This document shows, piece after piece, positions 5,201-7,175 of a DNA stretch of 7,175 nucleotides (positions within the stretch are counted from its first letter, which is position 1; every line of letters begins with the position of its first letter). Source of the DNA: Bacteroidota bacterium (GTDB taxonomy: Bacteria; Bacteroidota; Ignavibacteria; UBA10030); assembly GCA_003519375.1 (NCBI GenBank), contig DOWV01000269.1:1-7175 (forward strand), read 5' to 3'. The notes beneath the pieces were generated by a model, which saw nothing but the letters and a program-made list of their open reading frames with translations, did not search any database and was not told the DNA's origin. Made by a program: the position numbers and the translations under genes.

Positions 5201-7175
5201 CTTGCCCACTGTCGGCACCGCGTCGGCCGTCTCGTCGCTTTCACCCAACGCTCGGGCCAGGATTGCCACGGCAGCCTTCGGCTCTTTGTCACGATCGGGC
5301 ACCATGCCCACGGCATGGAAACCGAGCGTATCGGCAAAGACAAATGATCCCCCATCCTCCAGGCCAGGTAGAAACGCCGGAAACATTGCACCATCCAGCA
5401 CCACGAACTCGTCTCGAATGTCTTTTGGTGCGGCGCCTTGTTCGAAAGCGGCATGGAGCACAAGGTTGTCGTAGGCGACATGCCAAGCCACACGCAAAGG
5501 ATGACTTGGCAGGACGATCAGCCCAATCGTCCGGCACGACTGTGTTTGGATTTCGACAGTATTTGCTAGAGCCAGCAAGGGGTCTCCCTCGTCCAGCAGC
5601 GCTGCCCAAGCCAACAGATATTCCTTGATTACCGTATCGAATACTTTGGATTTCTCGTCGTAGATCTGACCTACCCCACTGCAAGCCGCAAACCTTTCGG
5701 CCATCCTCCGACTGGCACTGCTGGCCCGATCCCAGAGTGCTTGCCTCGGTAACCCCAACAAGGATTCATGATCTGACAAAGGAACAAACTCCGGTTCTGC
5801 CGTACGCACACCCGAAGCCCGCACCCTGACGCGCCAACGTCCGATTGCTCCACACCGCTCGGCCCATTGCTGTTCCACTTCACGAATCAACGACGAACGA
5901 AACACCCGGAAGCTTTTCCCTCGTTGAGGCGTACGCAACAGCACGAAGCCCTTGGAATCCACCGGTAAAGTCTCTGTAAATGAGGCAAGAACCGATACGA
6001 TCTCGCGGTCGTGCAGCTCAATTAGCCCCTCGCTAAACGCCCGCACCTTCTTGCCAGCGCCGGCTGAATCGTGTTCTGGTGGCGTGCCAAATCGTATGGT
6101 GAATTCCTCACTCTGCTGAGGCTCAACCACGTTGTTGCCGATCACCGAGACAACAACCTTGGCGCCGATCAGCTCGTCGTCACTTAACATAGAAAAATCG
6201 TCATTCGTGAAGCGACATTTTTCTTCCTTTTTACCCGCGTGGGGAACATCCCGCGAAGTAAGTTCCTCGTCCATATCAGTCAAAATCACGACATGGTACT
6301 CGACGGCACCCCTATCCAAGTTTTCTGGACAAGACTTCCAGCGGACTTCCAATTTGGAGTAGTCGCTGGTCTTGTCGGCATCGGGATTTAAGACGAGTAC
6401 CGGAGGGTCGCTAGCGCCGGCTCCATCGATCAACCCGGACCATTTGGCGATCCGTCCGGTGTTTGTTCGCCACGGTACTATCTCGATGCTTTGAATGATC
6501 GGAGACGCTCCCTCAATCTTCAAGGCCTTGACCCACAGGTGCGGCGTTTCGGCCAGTTCCGCTAATGCGGGAAGTAGTGGCTTGGTGGCCGCCGACCGCA
6601 GGAAGCGTTCCAAATCCGTTATCTGCTCCTCAGAAGGATTGAGTAGCTTAAGTGCTTCGATCCGTTGTGCGGGTGTCAAACCGGTGATTGCCTTTCCCAA
6701 CAGGCGATCCACGAAGAGACGAGAGACACTTAGTTCATCGTCCGAATCCGCTGCATCATCCTTTTTCACCGGCCACAAGCCGAGCAGAAACAAGAGCTCT
6801 CCCGGGTGTCGCCGCTCCGCTGCAATGCGGACCCAGAAGTCAAGCTCTGTCCAAGGGGAAATGCTAAAGCGGTGGCCGAATCCCCGTGCTTTTTTGATTG
6901 ATCGCTCTGCATATTCCCGAGTATCGCGCGACAGGCCGCGGGTCACTTCAGTTCCGGCCAGGCGCAGTGTCTGATTGAACAGACTAGTTTCATCCACTTC
7001 CTGTGCCGCGCTGTATATGCCATCCATCCCGGCGCCGGCCCGAGCTGTATCCACCAACAGCAACACGGCCTCGCCTTTGGATTCGCGCAGTTCCACAGCG
7101 AGATCGGCGGGGATTTTGCGGGCCGTAGTATCCCCCCCATCCGCCCCACGCCAGACTTTCCCAGTCGACGGCGCG
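2276..7175 (-). CDS. dptH: DptH-like HerA/FtsK-superfamily ATPase, probable phosphorothioation-dependent restriction protein (5' end outside window)
   Basis: The frame runs without a stop from the right edge to TAA at 2278-2276, at least 1632 codons. Residues below count from a GTG at 7096, but that is probably not the start: 26 more in-frame codons precede it (IPADLA leading into VELRESKGE) up to the edge. In order there is a helical N-terminal region beginning with VLLLVDTARAGAGMDGIY; a beta-rich, fibronectin-III-like stretch (about 245-337); a large unassigned middle; a Cys/His cluster (987-1000); a candidate PD-(D/E)xK core (P1036-D1037, E1055-V-K1057); a Pro/Thr/Ala/Glu-rich linker (about 1200-1262); and a HerA-type motor. 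The motor has Walker A GLPGMGKTT (1290-1298), Walker B VVFDEAH (1502-1508) and a sensor ASQ (1533-1535). Size and layout match DptH, which acts with DptF and DptG to restrict DNA lacking phosphorothioate marks. DptF/DptG are not visible, so another giant HerA-family defence ATPase remains possible. The motor class is near certain; the DptH name is moderately supported. Confidence 0.8.
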   Translation of the reverse strand, partial: APSTGKVWRGADGGDTTARKIPADLAVELRESKGEAVLLLVDTARAGAGMDGIYSAAQEVDETSLFNQTLRLAGTEVTRGLSRDTREYAERSIKKARGFGHRFSISPWTELDFWVRIAAERRHPGELLFLLGLWPVKKDDAADSDDELSVSRLFVDRLLGKAITGLTPAQRIEALKLLNPSEEQITDLERFLRSAATKPLLPALAELAETPHLWVKALKIEGASPIIQSIEIVPWRTNTGRIAKWSGLIDGAGASDPPVLVLNPDADKTSDYSKLEVRWKSCPENLDRGAVEYHVVILTDMDEELTSRDVPHAGKKEEKCRFTNDDFSMLSDDELIGAKVVVSVIGNNVVEPQQSEEFTIRFGTPPEHDSAGAGKKVRAFSEGLIELHDREIVSVLASFTETLPVDSKGFVLLRTPQRGKSFRVFRSSLIREVEQQWAERCGAIGRWRVRVRASGVRTAEPEFVPLSDHESLLGLPRQALWDRASSASRRMAERFAACSGVGQIYDEKSKVFDTVIKEYLLAWAALLDEGDPLLALANTVEIQTQSCRTIGLIVLPSHPLRVAWHVAYDNLVLHAAFEQGAAPKDIRDEFVVLDGAMFPAFLPGLEDGGSFVFADTLGFHAVGMVPDRDKEPKAAVAILARALGESDETADAVPTVGKQSAQVLGNEILKYIDCHNTSKLLHIHALRPGDGFTVARSLGRVQDWYRQSTPEEDLDESEQKVAPAFVLELYPSHEQRGMVGRFIAEAREKRRSGAGVSSAEDRWMLESLSLPGGMNLPKLRWARKNEQDPKTPAHIAVAFDTFASQVVPDRSAPKSRPLFAYGLLSFFEREYTSTPSPLWRSTVLASADGEKHPSDRTHTERLIRLQQVIGRCVARSIAVDNLPPMLRTEISPEKAHSLLELHRLCDWVITLDRNGGVEYFDSPRDNKEIYDGYVIDCVPEREDLGCLQMITSTSNLEEVRNLLDGSLDQMGLSRSRQNAEYLMEHLKALSGRLAIRLTGQKAPTSELIALALCHANCHMEHKTGDCWVSLQTGFLIPVDDVLDLIPPLSAVDTDEEEAGAHPDLIYVSNVPRKGLLFQFIEVKYRRHLRAARSPEVLDGIRRQVESLRQRWDEWYAAKEISPSFRAVRRAKLARMLRFYADKAHRHNLPREQYQEVVAEIDRMIEKGGEYSFAAVEMPDRGWVFCPEYAGTNPLNISPAGWETRIFLFGPGLLPDSEFRRETIVATCAAGEGDRTAPVICQAVENQRPGETLGAGEAPSAEPTTEAATSLEVAHTTAPTTPIEHAPRVSLGTDLLTGADVPWSLTVKGNPHLLVAGLPGMGKTTCLLNLCKQMLQARIRPIVFSYHQDIDERLERMVESVRFVEFHGLGFNPLQVINRESRMAYLDVAGALRDIFVAIYPELGDIQGERIRRAIKESFIENGWGDQNAEMAKLNEPLFGRFVEILRADPKPDRGLRTLLGRLEELADYGFFELAESRESLWESEEPIVIRIHATQNDNLQKAFASLVFYGLYKDMFRRGTRDCITHAVVFDEAHRAARLRLIPTMAKECRKYGISLVLASQEAKDFNTSLFSAIANYLVLRLNEADAKALMHNVASSDQERALIDKIKQMERFKALYFCEGKKKPSLVSLLP
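2279..3313 (-). other. HerA/FtsK-like motor domain of the DptH-like protein
   Basis: This encodes about residues 1262-1606. The NPHLLVAGLPGMGKTT lead-in (Walker A codons 3229-3203) is typical of HerA/FtsK motors that bind ATP and move along double-stranded DNA as hexamers. Walker B with catalytic Asp-Glu (VVFDEAH, codons 2593-2573) is followed by ECRKYGISLVLASQ, the usual HerA helix (possible arginine finger) and sensor-1 strand. All expected catalytic residues are present, so the motor looks intact. The protein ends soon after the core, so there is no added C-terminal effector domain. Confidence 0.88.
3587..4219 (-). other. Candidate PD-(D/E)xK nuclease core within the DptH-like protein
   Basis: This encodes about residues 960-1170. 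A helix with E980 (SELIALALCHANC) and a strand-rich segment lead to HPDLIYV (P1036-D1037). After 17 residues comes the hydrophobic strand FQFIEVKYR, giving E1055-x-K1057. A following helix (IRRQVESLRQRWDEWY) fits the fold. Spacing and flanking hydrophobic strands match restriction-type nucleases that use two metal ions. The assignment rests on motif reading only; a non-catalytic role is possible. Confidence 0.5.

Noticed and set aside
5158..5684. Overlapping minus- and plus-strand open frames of 100-145 codons
   Set aside because: They are shadows in other frames of the continuous DptH-like coding sequence, with Arg/Pro/Trp-rich unnatural composition.
6495..6974. 159-codon open frame on the plus strand
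   Set aside because: It is antisense to the DptH-like gene, has a Ser/Arg-rich composition expected from the complement of a GC-rich gene, and matches no family I recognise.

Overview
The window appears to be a piece of a bacterial antiphage defence island, read entirely on the minus strand. It holds two large genes, and both run off the window. From right to left (the direction of transcription) they are a very large HerA/FtsK-superfamily ATPase that most resembles DptH, the ATPase of the DNA-phosphorothioation-dependent restriction module (2276..7175, 5' end missing), and a SIR2-domain protein (1..1944, 3' end missing). Between them lies a 331-bp AT-richer junction. It contains a roughly 100-codon reading frame in the same direction, broken by one amber codon.

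The DptH-like protein (at least 1632 residues visible) has several recognisable parts: a long helical N-terminal region, a beta-rich region resembling a fibronectin-III-type sandwich, a candidate PD-(D/E)xK nuclease core with a Cys/His cluster just before it, a low-complexity linker, and a C-terminal HerA-like motor with clear Walker A, Walker B and sensor motifs. The SIR2 protein has the usual nucleotide-binding and catalytic motifs (GAGFS, TNYD, KLHG, GFSGDDPNF). These are followed by a long helical, TPR-like C-terminal part that is still open at the window edge.

Phosphorothioation-dependent restriction (DptFGH/DndFGH) and SIR2-HerA NAD-depleting defence are both known separately. Here a DptH-type HerA ATPase stands directly before a SIR2 effector, which suggests a composite system: a DNA-sensing or DNA-cutting motor coupled to NAD+ depletion. 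This is an inference from two neighbouring genes. The rest of the operon (dptF, dptG and any modification genes) would lie beyond the right edge.

The organism cannot be named. Base composition is moderate to high GC in the ATPase gene (sampled lines about 60-68%, falling near its 3' end) and clearly lower in the SIR2 gene (sampled line about 38%). This mosaic is typical of horizontally assembled islands in Gram-negative bacteria, but that assignment is weak. No RNA genes, CRISPR arrays, insertion sequences or attachment sites were seen.
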